DNA of 64,000 nt from Paenibacillus durus ATCC 35681 (GCF_000993825.1 NZ_CP011114.1:2170001-2234000); one strand, 5' to 3'. Shown: positions 17,476 to 25,241, numbered from the stretch's first letter. The notes: generated from the letters alone by a model not told the origin. A program made the numbers and translations.

Positions 17476-17515
17476 TGAAGCTTCATAATGATGCTTCATT
17501 ATTATTTTAAATATT
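17471..17515 (+). terminator. Terminator after tetR
   Basis: AATAATGAAGC pairs with GCTTCATTATT (11-bp stem) and is followed by ATTTTAAATATTTTT. Confidence 0.75.
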
Positions 17516-17668
17516 TTTGACCATTTGATCTATAAAGGGGAACGGATCTGTGAGGCGGATGCCTTTTTCATACGACCACTGGATAAAATGTTATAGTCAA
17601 TCCGCCCTTCCCATCTGTCTAGGATAATCGTACATATATAACAAAGACACTGGTTGAGGAGGATGACC

Positions 17669-18895
17669 TTGAAAAGTGGCAATATTTATACCACAAAAGT
17701 GTACAGTGACAAAAGTATTAAAATACGCTTGGTAAGCAAACGGCTGAAACGACTGAAAAGGCTGAAAAAGATCATATTGTTCTTCGACTCAAGCGGAAAA
17801 TTACGTATTAAGATCCACAAGAAAATAAACTGCGGCACGAGAAGTTTACGAAAAACCCGGCCCTCAAATCGGAAAAAGCGCTCTAGACATTCCAAAAGGA
17901 AAAAAGGAGTAATAAGAGCAGGCGCAGTGCGTTCTATAACTATCACAGATATCAAAGAAATAGTCGTTTCCCGCGATCCCCCAGTTTCAAAAGAACCACT
18001 TGTGATTAATACCACCCCACAGGTGGCACCCGTCCCAAATGTTACAATCAACCCGCCACATATGATGATCAACCAGCAGGACATGAGTTTACACATTCAG
18101 CACAGTCAATCCAGCACAGGGTTGGCAGAGCACCCGAATCAACCAACAAACATACACCTTCCGGGGGAAGACAGCAACGGCCCTAAACAGAATATGCCTG
18201 TACAGATTGTCAAGGAGAATACAATTAATACCCCCCCACAGGCGGCGCCCAACCCAAACGTTGCAACCAACCCGCCACATATGATGACGAAAGAGCAGGA
18301 CGTGAGTTTACACATTCAGCACAGTCAATCCAGCACAGGGTTGGCAGAGCACCCGAATCAACCAACAAACATACACCTTCCGAGGGAAGACAGCAACGGC
18401 CCTAAACAGAATATGCCTGTACCGATTATCAAAGAGAATAAAAATACCCAAGCAGTGACGAGTCCCGCAACGGTGATCAGCGAACCTGGTTTAAAGAGTG
18501 ATCCCGATACAACGTTGGAAAATAGCCAGAAGTCTCAGTTTATGCAAAGCATCCCGCAAAAAGCGCCAGTCGTTAATGATTGTCCGATCACCTGGGGGCG
18601 CACTTTCGAAGCGGAAGAAGCCAGCGATACGGCTGCAATAGATTTTTTGCAAAAGAGAAAGGTCCCTTTTCATCAGAGTGATTCTGATACAGAGTCAGCA
18701 GATCACTCGCAATTGACAGTCAAGCGGACAGACGGCTTTGAACAGGTCAGGAGCAAAGAAAACAAAATTGTGAAGAAGACATACCAGAAGAAGTACACCA
18801 AAGTATCCACTCTAGAGGATGTAAACATAAAAATCACTGGAGAGAACGGTAATGGCTCGATTCGAGGAAGCGGACGTCATAACAGAGGATTATAA
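17669..18895 (+). CDS. Repetitive protein with a basic head and tandem duplication, unknown function
   Basis: A protein of about 408 residues. TTG 17669 is chosen because GAGGAGG ends at 17662 and leaves 6 bases. ATG 17663 would touch the ribosome site. Three parts are visible. Residues 1-85 are very basic (RLVSKRLKRLKRLKK, then NRKKRSRHSKRKKG). About 115-258 hold two near-identical 73-residue units rich in Pro, Asn and Gln (SLHIQHSQSSTGLAEHPNQP, then NIHLP). A charged C-terminal part ends in ENGNGSIRGSGRHNRGL. There is no signal peptide or membrane segment. I do not recognise a family. The composition recalls spore-coat or exosporium proteins, and the next three genes share an NGN-containing motif. 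An NGN-like ending links it to them. Confidence 0.75.
   Translation: MKSGNIYTTKVYSDKSIKIRLVSKRLKRLKRLKKIILFFDSSGKLRIKIHKKINCGTRSLRKTRPSNRKKRSRHSKRKKGVIRAGAVRSITITDIKEIVVSRDPPVSKEPLVINTTPQVAPVPNVTINPPHMMINQQDMSLHIQHSQSSTGLAEHPNQPTNIHLPGEDSNGPKQNMPVQIVKENTINTPPQAAPNPNVATNPPHMMTKEQDVSLHIQHSQSSTGLAEHPNQPTNIHLPREDSNGPKQNMPVPIIKENKNTQAVTSPATVISEPGLKSDPDTTLENSQKSQFMQSIPQKAPVVNDCPITWGRTFEAEEASDTAAIDFLQKRKVPFHQSDSDTESADHSQLTVKRTDGFEQVRSKENKIVKKTYQKKYTKVSTLEDVNIKITGENGNGSIRGSGRHNRGL
18010..18445 (+). repeat. 219-bp in-frame tandem duplication
   Basis: Two copies with a period of 219 bases (for example CACAGTCAATCCAGCACAGG recurs exactly 219 bases later), which is 73 codons, so the reading frame is kept. 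The copies are nearly identical in DNA, so the duplication is recent or is being homogenised. Confidence 0.85.
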
Positions 18896-18910
18896 ATTAG
18901 GAGTGATCAT

Positions 18911-19246
18911 GTGATCCAAAATGAAAAAGAAATTACAGATCTCGTTGAACATATAATCACACGTCAAATCAAACAGCTACAGGAAAAATTCTTCGGGAAA
19001 CTCAATGCTGACCTAAAAAATGAAAACGGAAATGCAAGTGTCAAGCAAAGCGGAAACGGCATAGTATATGTAGATAATACAGGAATCGCTTATGCTATGG
19101 TCTTATTCTATTATCATTTCATGGATGAAGAGCATAAAAAAGCCATGAATATCGATGAGATTTTAGGCAGACTCGATGGAATTATTTCTGAGAACCGTAA
19201 AACTTTTACGGATGTCATTGAATCATTAAAACCCTCAGAAGAATGA
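18911..19246 (+). CDS. Hypothetical 111-residue protein, partner of the repetitive protein
   Basis: It starts at GTG 18911, 15 bases after the upstream stop, with AGGAGTGA before it. An ATG at 18909 is immediately closed by TGA and cannot be used. An amphipathic N-terminal helix (LVEHIITRQIKQLQEKFF) is followed by a Gly/Asn-rich central segment (NENGNASVKQSGNGIVYVDN) and a helical C-terminus. The central segment resembles the NGNAHV ending of the two low-complexity proteins encoded convergently just downstream. No catalytic motif is seen and the function is unknown. It is probably co-transcribed with the 408-residue protein. Confidence 0.7.
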   Translation: MIQNEKEITDLVEHIITRQIKQLQEKFFGKLNADLKNENGNASVKQSGNGIVYVDNTGIAYAMVLFYYHFMDEEHKKAMNIDEILGRLDGIISENRKTFTDVIESLKPSEE

Positions 19247-19323
19247 AATGATACCGGACAGCTCAGTGGTAAGATGAACTGTCCGGCCGGCATCTCAACA
19301 CATGAACTTAAGATCTTTTAGAA

Positions 19324-19668
19324 TTAGTAATCTACGTGTGCGTTACCGTTTTTGACTTGAATAAAAATTCTTTGCTCGGATTCCTGTTCGGACTCCTGCT
19401 CAGATTTTTGTTCAGCCTTCTGCTCGGATTCCTGTTTGGCCTCTTGCTCTGCTTTGGCAGAAGCAAAAGCTTGGGCGAATGCTTTGGCAAAAGCTTCACT
19501 TATTGCCTTTGCAAGAGCTTCGTTTTCGTTCTTATTTTCGTTCTCATTATTGTTCTCATTTTCATTTTCGTTTTCGTTTTCGTTCTCATTTTCGTTCTTG
19601 TTTAAGTTTTTTTGAAGCTGCAAGGCAACTGCGATGGCCAGCGAAAGAAAATCTTCGTAATTTCTCAA
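19324..19668 (-). CDS. Low-complexity NE-repeat protein A
   Basis: A 114-residue protein from TTG 19668 (AAGGGGATAG upstream). Its layout is: a short helical head (SLAIAVALQLQKNL); an Asn-Glu dipeptide repeat of about 30 residues; an Ala/Phe-rich amphipathic helix (AISEAFAKAFAQAFASA); a Glu/Gln/Ser/Lys repeat (KQESEQKAEQKSEQ); and a short ordered end IFIQVKNGNAHVDY. It has no signal peptide and no Cys. The next gene upstream encodes a paralogue with the same five parts in the same order. Disordered charged repeats followed by a conserved tip suggest a structural or matrix role, possibly in the spore, as inference only. Confidence 0.75.
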   Translation of the reverse strand: MRNYEDFLSLAIAVALQLQKNLNKNENENENENENENENNNENENKNENEALAKAISEAFAKAFAQAFASAKAEQEAKQESEQKAEQKSEQESEQESEQRIFIQVKNGNAHVDY

Positions 19669-19715
19669 TGTGCTATCCCCTTATCTGAAGATTATTGGTT
19701 TTGAGTTTGGCTGTA

Positions 19716-20081
19716 TTACCATTTTTTTCTTCGTCTTACATGTGCGTTACCGTTCTTAACCTCGATATAAATGTTTTGATCGGAATCCTGATCGGAATCC
19801 TGATCGGATTTTTGTCTAGCTTTTTGCTCGGATTCCTGTTTGAGTTCCTGCTCTGCCTCCGCTTTGGCTTTTGCACTTGCAAAAGCTTTAGCGAAAGCTT
19901 CAGCCAAAGCTTTTGCCCGTGCCTTGTTTTCGTTTTCGTTGTCATTTTCGTTTTTATTCTCATTGTCGTTGTCATTGTCATTATCGTTGTCATTTTCGTT
20001 TTTGTTAAAGCTCAGTTGTGCCTGTAATGCTGCGGCTAGTGCGGCTGCAAGAGCATCTACATCAAATTCTCTATCACTCAT
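19716..20081 (-). CDS. Low-complexity ND/NE-repeat protein B (paralogue of A)
   Basis: A 121-residue protein with a strong AAAGGAGATAG site before ATG 20081. It has the same order as its neighbour: an Ala-rich helical head (VDALAAALAAALQAQL), an Asn-Asp/Asn-Glu repeat, an amphipathic ALAEAFAKAFASAKAKAEAE helix, a Ser/Asp/Gln repeat (KSDQDSDQDSDQ), and the ending NIYIEVKNGNAHV plus a basic RRRKKW tail. The Asp-versus-Glu divergence of the repeats while the helix and tip stay constant argues for selection on charge pattern. It is 47 bases upstream of gene A on the same strand, probably one operon convergent with the two plus-strand genes. Confidence 0.78.
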   Translation of the reverse strand: MSDREFDVDALAAALAAALQAQLSFNKNENDNDNDNDNDNENKNENDNENENKARAKALAEAFAKAFASAKAKAEAEQELKQESEQKARQKSDQDSDQDSDQNIYIEVKNGNAHVRRRKKW

Positions 20082-20209
20082 GTTCTATCTCCTTTCGGTA
20101 TGATAATGTATCTTATGTCAGAGAAACCGATTGGATAAGGTGATTGAACTGGATGAAAAATCCATTTTCTCCACATACAATCCCCTGGGTAGGATGAACG
20201 AAAAAAAAA

Positions 20210-20743
20210 CTACGACTGCCCGTTTAGCAAACAAACCCGTTGTTCAAGGCGAGCCAAGTACAAATTCGGGTTTCGACGAAAGCGGAGTCGTTGTACACCT
20301 TCCAACAGACGGGATTCCCACTGACTCCGTTCTTGGCGGTAGGAGGCATATTCTACATGTCGGAGTCGACTTAAAAGGTCGGCTTGGTCCAGGGCATCAT
20401 CCACCCAGACAATAAATTCTCCATTGCGCCAAATGTAACGGTTCCAACTACGCAGCCCCGTCATTCGACGGTGACGTGTCTTGGTCTGACGAAAATATCG
20501 TTCATGGTCATTGTTGGTTCGGGGCAGATAAGAGGTGTCATAACACGCAAAGAGGCCCTCCCAAAACCCCTCTGTATATCGCCGGAAATTGGTAACCATA
20601 ATCACATCCTCTTCGCGAGTATACGTATTCTCCAGTTCGTCTCTTAGCCATTGCATCTGCAGACGGACGGAGGCAGCGGTTTGTCCCGGTTTGGGATTTA
20701 GAATATGGGCGGCATCCTCGAGAGGACGAAGCCAGCGCTTCAC
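20210..20743 (-). CDS. Transposase, C-terminal part (separate frame)
   Basis: This 177-residue piece would start at GTG 20743, but its frame stays open upstream to about 20825, overlapping the end of the N-terminal piece. It contains the C-terminal catalytic region with TNNDHERYFRQTKTRHR, which likely carries the third acidic residue of the triad, then an aromatic-rich segment (GLRSWNRYIWRNGEFIVW). It needs a -1 shift from the upstream piece. By itself it cannot be a transposase. Confidence 0.75.
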   Translation of the reverse strand: MKRWLRPLEDAAHILNPKPGQTAASVRLQMQWLRDELENTYTREEDVIMVTNFRRYTEGFWEGLFACYDTSYLPRTNNDHERYFRQTKTRHRRMTGLRSWNRYIWRNGEFIVWVDDALDQADLLSRLRHVEYASYRQERSQWESRLLEGVQRLRFRRNPNLYLARLEQRVCLLNGQS

Positions 20744-20787
20744 CGCCTCATATTGAGGATGGAAGGTCTCGAGCTTCTCAAAAAGCT

Positions 20788-21801
20788 TCAGCAGCTTCCC
20801 GTTGAATCGGAGCCCCCTTTTTTAGAGCAGCGTTTCAGTGATTTCTGGATCGCCTTTGCCCCTTCGTAAACCCGGATACCGGGAAGATCCAGAGGCGGAT
20901 TGCCATCTTCCAGCAAAATGGAGCGTACGGCCGCCAGGTATTCCTTGGTAATCTCGGCTTCGTCGGAGGATTCGCACTGCACTTGTTTTTCCAATTCACG
21001 GATACCGCGCAAGTTTTTCTTAATGCCTGTCTTGAGTTTTCGGTCAAGCTCCATGACAGGTTTGGCAATGTCCTTTAGGTAGTGGTACTGACAGTACTGG
21101 TACGGGATGTCCGGCCACAGCCCGGACATCGCCAGACGGATCGAATGTTGGCCATCGCTGAGGAGTCCAATGACGGGAAAGCCTAACTGTTCCACCGGTT
21201 CGAGTAGACGCTTCAATTCTTCCGCGCTGCCGCTTTTCAAGTTTTTAGCTGCCAAAATGCTGCCGCTAAATCCTTCCCGCACCACGTACAGCGTCTCGTT
21301 TCCCTTTTCGGGTTGAACTCCATCCATGGAAAGAAGCAGACCGCCATATTCCCGTACGACATCTGCCAACTTCTCGCGAAGATGGTCGGTCACCGAAGCA
21401 CGGAGCAAGGTGAGATAGCGTTCGTACAGCCGCATACAATTGCGCTCAGAGGTCACGACACCTCGTTGGTTCAATTCCTCGTTTAGTTCCGCAAGGGTGT
21501 AGTGGTGCTTGAAGCGAAGCTCGCCAACGAGCGCAAGCACATCGAAGCCATAAGACGTGTGTTTCATAACTAAAGCATCAGCTTGGGCTGAACGATAATA
21601 CGCTTTAGGGTAGGGGCAGTTAGGCCCCGGGCACGAGTATGCCATGCTCCAAACCTCAATGATTCCGGACAATGTATTTACATTTTTATGCCAAGCGGTA
21701 TGATGCCGCTTCAGTTTAGTCCCGCAATGGGGACAGTGTCGCAGCTCGCTGTGGAAATATACTTTTTGCTCAGGAACAATTCGGTTTTTGATTGAAGGCA
21801 T
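20788..21801 (-). CDS. Transposase, N-terminal and central part
   Basis: A 337-residue piece starting at ATG 21801. It has a zinc-ribbon head (LRHCPHCGTKLKRHH), a helical DNA-binding region, and then the first two acidic motifs of a MULE-type DDE core (LLLSMDGVQPEKGN and GLLSDGQHSIRLAMSGLWP, with QYCQYHYLKDIAKP). The frame closes soon after an A6G5 run. One extra base there, or a -1 slip, would join it to the C-terminal piece and give an enzyme of about 520 residues. Either the element is inactivated by a one-base loss or it uses slippage for expression. Confidence 0.8.
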   Translation of the reverse strand: MPSIKNRIVPEQKVYFHSELRHCPHCGTKLKRHHTAWHKNVNTLSGIIEVWSMAYSCPGPNCPYPKAYYRSAQADALVMKHTSYGFDVLALVGELRFKHHYTLAELNEELNQRGVVTSERNCMRLYERYLTLLRASVTDHLREKLADVVREYGGLLLSMDGVQPEKGNETLYVVREGFSGSILAAKNLKSGSAEELKRLLEPVEQLGFPVIGLLSDGQHSIRLAMSGLWPDIPYQYCQYHYLKDIAKPVMELDRKLKTGIKKNLRGIRELEKQVQCESSDEAEITKEYLAAVRSILLEDGNPPLDLPGIRVYEGAKAIQKSLKRCSKKGGSDSTGSC

Positions 21802-21883
21802 AAGAAGCCCCTCCTTCCTTACCCTTTATTACCCGGTAGGAAGGACTTTACCGTTGATTGGTTAGTGAAACGGGCAGACGTAG

Positions 21884-21928
21884 AAAAAAAAAGCATCCCT
21901 CTCCAAATCCACAAGAGGAATGCTTTTT
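21884..21928 (-). terminator. Terminator of the KASIII-like gene, abutted by the IS
   Basis: AGCATCCCTCT (21892-21902) pairs with AGAGGAATGCT. On the minus strand it is followed by nine T residues, after which the IS begins. The stem lies 17 bases beyond the gene's stop. Confidence 0.75.
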
Positions 21929-21944
21929 GAATTAAATACGTCTA

Positions 21945-22943
21945 TTAATATTTATAAATCACATTGCAAGAAGTAATTCCCGCCCCTACCGACCAGAAGA
22001 CGATGACATCCCCGCGTTTGATTTCGCCCTCTTCAATCGATTTGGCAAAGGCAATAAACGGGCTGCTTGTCCCTGTGTATCCAAACTCATCCCCGATAAA
22101 CTTGAATTTCACACGGTCTTCGTTAAGCTGATCGCAAATGATATCGATATTTTTCTTGGCAAATTGAGACAGGAAGTATTTTTTGACATCCGACTTGGTC
22201 AGTCCGTTCTCCTTGAGCAGTCTTTCGATGGCGTTCTTCGCACTCAAGAATGCTTCATCCGTATCGAACGGCAGCCATTCGATTCGTTTGTCGCTCTCCT
22301 CTAAGTCCTCCCTGTAAATATTGGAGAATCCCTTGGCAGGCAGAACAATCGTATTATGCAGCGAAGAATCCGTATAGAATGAAGAATCAATAAATCCGCA
22401 ATTGCTGTCCTCCACTCGTTCAAGGATAAGGGCGGCAGCGGCATCCCCAAAATTGGAATAAGGAACTTCTTCATTAGTCCTGGAGTATTTGTTCAATTGC
22501 TCCGCTCCAACGATCATGGCATATTTCACATTGGGATTCGACAGCATATTGCGGCTGATCTGTTCCAGCGCGACGACCATTCCCACACAGTTGGAGTTGA
22601 TATCATAGACGATAGCCGAATTCTTGCCGCCGAGTGCATGATGCACCTTAACTGCGTTGGTCGGTTGGACATACTCGGGTGTTCCGGATGAAAAAACGAT
22701 CATATCTAACTCAGCGCTATCAATACCCGTTTGGTATAGTACTCTTTTGGCCGCTTCAATTCCCATCGTTAATGGGTTTTCATGGGGATCATTTGACAGA
22801 TACCGAGTCTCACGCCCAGTCACTTCAAGAAGCCCCGTAATATCCTTCCCTTGACGTTCAAAATGCTTCACAAAGTACTCGTTGCCAACTTTATTGTCCG
22901 GATGATAAATCGCTACCCCGCAAATTTTTACATTTGCACTCAT
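21945..22943 (-). CDS. 3-oxoacyl-ACP synthase III-like protein (KASIII fold)
   Basis: A protein of about 332 residues. ATG 22943 is preferred because AAAGGGTGTG precedes it. The longer frame from 22988 has no site. The thiolase-fold signature and nucleophile are present (DINSNCVGMVVALEQ, Cys119). In FabH the other two catalytic residues are His in PHQAN and Asn in GNTS. Here the aligned stretches read FLSQFAKKN (Gln260) and YTGTSSPF (Gly291), so both appear replaced. This argues against ordinary fatty-acid initiation and for an acyltransferase or thioesterase-like activity. It lies downstream of a small STAS-like protein gene, with a terminator-like hairpin between them. Confidence 0.85.
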   Translation of the reverse strand: MSANVKICGVAIYHPDNKVGNEYFVKHFERQGKDITGLLEVTGRETRYLSNDPHENPLTMGIEAAKRVLYQTGIDSAELDMIVFSSGTPEYVQPTNAVKVHHALGGKNSAIVYDINSNCVGMVVALEQISRNMLSNPNVKYAMIVGAEQLNKYSRTNEEVPYSNFGDAAAALILERVEDSNCGFIDSSFYTDSSLHNTIVLPAKGFSNIYREDLEESDKRIEWLPFDTDEAFLSAKNAIERLLKENGLTKSDVKKYFLSQFAKKNIDIICDQLNEDRVKFKFIGDEFGYTGTSSPFIAFAKSIEEGEIKRGDVIVFWSVGAGITSCNVIYKY

Positions 22944-22974
22944 TATTTTCACACCCTTTTCAATATTCGGCATC

Positions 22975-23018
22975 GCAAAAGGCAGCACTCCTGGTGGTAT
23001 CTATCTCGACGTGCTGCC
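22975..23018 (-). terminator. Terminator/attenuator between the small STAS-like gene and the KASIII-like gene
   Basis: GGCAGCAC at 22981-22988 pairs with GTGCTGCC at 23011-23018. On the minus strand TTTTGCG follows. It would reduce or stop read-through into the KASIII-like gene. Confidence 0.55.
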
Positions 23019-23025
23019 TGGTTTA

Positions 23026-23403
23026 TTATAGCTGAAGCTTTCCAGGGTCATCCACGAACTGGAACTTGTCCCGCATGTTCGTTTCCCGTGCAACCCGCTT
23101 AAGCTGCATTTGGCCTATAGGATTTTGAGGATTAATGAAGCCCACCGATTTGAATTCCGCATACGCTTGATACGCATCACGCAAATATGGCAGTAAATCA
23201 GGCTTAAAGGTCGAAAGGCCGTGGCAGTCGATTACGATGCTGTATTCATCCTTGTTAAGAGAGTCCGCATTCTTTTCGTACTCTACAAAAAATTGCTCTG
23301 CCTCATCCACCCCGAAAAAACCAAAGAGGTCAATGTGAAGCACCTTTGCTTTGGGATCAACCCACATGTGATACCGTCCTAGTTGGTTTGTTAATTCCGC
23401 CAT
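23026..23403 (-). CDS. STAS/SpoIIAA-like small protein
   Basis: A 125-residue soluble protein. The alternation of strands and helices (YHMWVDPKAKVLHIDLFGF, then EYSIVIDCHGLSTFKPDLL) resembles the STAS/SpoIIAA-like fold, with the D-C-H-G-L turn where anti-sigma antagonists carry a phosphorylatable residue. That assignment is a fold guess, not a family match. It lies directly upstream of the KASIII-like gene on the same strand, so the two probably act together. It has no membrane segment or signal peptide. Confidence 0.6.
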   Translation of the reverse strand: MAELTNQLGRYHMWVDPKAKVLHIDLFGFFGVDEAEQFFVEYEKNADSLNKDEYSIVIDCHGLSTFKPDLLPYLRDAYQAYAEFKSVGFINPQNPIGQMQLKRVARETNMRDKFQFVDDPGKLQL

Positions 23404-23585
23404 CTGTCATTACCGCCTTTCGTCTTAGACACTTTGTTTTGAATAAAATCACCGGGTTTACAATCCTTGGTAGCCTATCTATATGTATCGGATAAAAATC
23501 GGAAATCTTTAGTAAAAAAGCACCAATATGCTGATTATTCGGGTCGGTTTACCCTAGAAAGATCTAATACAGCCTGGCGTAAGCA

Positions 23586-24044
23586 TCATACGTCCTTTTT
23601 GTATGAGTTCAAACTGCCCGGTATATGTCCAATGGCAAGAATCACACCGCAGATTAATAGATAAGCTGAGTGCAGCACGACCGAGGCAAAAAGGAAATAG
23701 AGGACCGGGTTAATCGCTAGAGGTACCGGAATCCCAATCATTGGAGCGAACAATAGGCTAAATTCTCTGCCCCGCCTAAAATAACGTATCCATCCTAAGT
23801 AATAAAGCGATAGAGATAGGAACATTCCGATCAGCGAGATTACTTCATATGAATTTTCAATATGTATCGATGAGAAAATAGGAATTATAAATACCCCGAT
23901 CCGTCCAACCCCTTCTGCCGCCGAGAGAATTGGATTCCCTTTTTCTTCTCCTTGGTTAGGTCCATTCCTTGGCTGGAATCTAAAAAACATAAGATTTGGC
24001 AGCAATATCAGAAACGGTATGATAAGACTCATTGGATGAAACAA
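23586..24044 (-). CDS. Hypothetical membrane protein
   Basis: About 152 residues from TTG 24044, which has a very strong AAAAAGGGGGAG site. An upstream ATG pair at 24071 lacks one. Four to five hydrophobic helices are visible (SLIIPFLILLPNLMFF near the start, then helices near residues 50, 75, 105 and 130) with short polar loops. I do not recognise a family or an active site. It is monocistronic, convergent with nothing obvious, and lies between the STAS-like gene and the nucleoside hydrolase. Confidence 0.7.
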   Translation of the reverse strand: MFHPMSLIIPFLILLPNLMFFRFQPRNGPNQGEEKGNPILSAAEGVGRIGVFIIPIFSSIHIENSYEVISLIGMFLSLSLYYLGWIRYFRRGREFSLLFAPMIGIPVPLAINPVLYFLFASVVLHSAYLLICGVILAIGHIPGSLNSYKKDV

Positions 24045-24148
24045 CTGAATCTCCCCCTTTTTATGCATCATGATATAAATCTATTGCTCACTATAATATA
24101 ATATGGAAACGCTTGAACGACTACTTCCCAGCGTAATCGTGATTCGAA

Positions 24149-25060
24149 TCAGGCTTGTCCGGTCAAACGGTTCATCAGCATCTCCAGAAACCGTTCGCTA
24201 TCCACTTCGAGACATACCTCCACATTGCCGTCCTCTGCGCGAACAGCGACGGTTTGGCCTGTCTTCGCACGGTGATCGTATTCGACGGTTACATTCATTT
24301 TCTCGGTTTGGACAAGCGACCGGTCAATGAGAAGCGAGACGGTGAGCGGGTCATGCATAAACGTCTTCTTCTCTTTAATAAAATCGAACCAGAAATCCAT
24401 CTGCCGGGCCAATGCGGCATTCAGCGGATCGTTCGTCTCCTGCAGCTGCTTGCGATGTTGATCGGTAATAATAACCTGCAGCGTGACATCCAGTCCGACC
24501 ATGACGATAGGCGCGCCGCTGCTAAATACGACAGACGCCGCTTCCGGGTCGCTGACTATATTATGCTCGGTCACAGGCAACTCTGCGGCATTGCGGCCAA
24601 GCCGGGTAACGCCGCCCATCAAAATAATTTCTTTGACGTTCTCGGCGACCCTCGGCTCGCGGATCAGGCAGGCGGCGATGTTCGTCAGCGGTCCGATCGG
24701 GACCAGTGTGATTTCGCCTGGATTCGCCATAATGGTATCGATGATGAAATCGACAGCGTGGCGCTCTTCGTAAGGAAGCGATTCCCCTTCCTCAATAAGC
24801 CCCTTCCCTTCGTGGCCGGCCATCCATATTTCACGGTTGCCAAGCAGCGGCCGATCCAGACCGGCGTATACACGCACGTCTTCTCTGCCGCCGTGTTTAA
24901 GCATTTTGACGACCATCCGGGCGCGCAAATCGGCATCTCCGTACACAGTTGTAACGCCCTCGAGCATCAGTTCCGGGGACTTCATCGCCAGCGCAAGCGC
25001 CATGGCGTCATCAATATCGCTGCCAATATCCGTATCGATAATTAAACGGTTCATATCCAA
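24149..25060 (-). CDS. Inosine-uridine-type nucleoside hydrolase
   Basis: A 303-residue hydrolase that cleaves the N-glycosidic bond of (deoxy)ribonucleosides. The calcium-binding N-terminal motif is IIDTDIGSDIDDAMAL. The family's later motifs are ITLVPIGPLTNIA, ILMGGVTRLGRN, HNIVSDPEAASVVF, and MHDPLTV with the catalytic-site His/Asp. It is full length with a good ribosome site and is cytoplasmic. Substrate preference (purine or pyrimidine) cannot be called. A decayed copy of this gene's 3' end occurs at 33595-33664, next to a decayed copy of the neighbouring MDR gene. Confidence 0.94.
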   Translation of the reverse strand: MDMNRLIIDTDIGSDIDDAMALALAMKSPELMLEGVTTVYGDADLRARMVVKMLKHGGREDVRVYAGLDRPLLGNREIWMAGHEGKGLIEEGESLPYEERHAVDFIIDTIMANPGEITLVPIGPLTNIAACLIREPRVAENVKEIILMGGVTRLGRNAAELPVTEHNIVSDPEAASVVFSSGAPIVMVGLDVTLQVIITDQHRKQLQETNDPLNAALARQMDFWFDFIKEKKTFMHDPLTVSLLIDRSLVQTEKMNVTVEYDHRAKTGQTVAVRAEDGNVEVCLEVDSERFLEMLMNRLTGQA

Positions 25061-25149
25061 TTCCTCTCTTTGCGGCTTTTTTTGATATGGCTAAAGTCAT
25101 GCTATGATTTTATCAAATTTTAAATAAAATTTTCATAAAATTTCAACAC

Positions 25150-25189
25150 AAAAAATGCACCCTCTAGAAATTTTCTATGGGGTGCATTT
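25150..25189 (-). terminator. Terminator
   Basis: ATGCACCC pairs with GGGTGCAT, followed on the minus strand by TTTTTT. It lies downstream of the OsmC-like fragment. Confidence 0.65.
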
Positions 25190-25241
25190 CGCGTGATCGG
25201 CAGCGCCTATTTACTTGTTCTTGCTATTTCATTTATACCGG

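Larger units (their letters stand above)
20210..21883 (-). mobile_element. IS element with a MULE-like DDE transposase, inserted in a terminator A/T-tract
   Basis: Terminal inverted repeats: the left end begins CTACGACTGCCCGTTTAGC and the right end, read inward, begins CTACGTCTGCCCGTTTCAC. The element is 1674 bp and both ends are flanked by exactly nine A residues (20201-20209 and 21884-21892), consistent with a 9-bp target duplication of an A-run. The right-hand A-run is the T-tract of the terminator of the KASIII-like gene. The transposase stop codon lies inside the left inverted repeat. Confidence 0.82.

Noticed and set aside
19540..20000. Short periodic repeats considered as a CRISPR array
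   Set aside because: The period is 6-9 bases with no spacers, and the repeats are codon runs in the low-complexity genes.
19336..20103. Plus-strand frames opposite the NE/ND-repeat genes (hydrophobic Phe/Val/Leu repeats)
   Set aside because: They are the complement of the Asn-Glu/Asp codons. The minus-strand frames have ribosome sites and paralogy between them.
24155..25045. 296-residue plus-strand frame opposite the nucleoside hydrolase
   Set aside because: It is a long shadow of a G+C-richer gene with no domain, while the minus-strand frame has the full hydrolase motif set.
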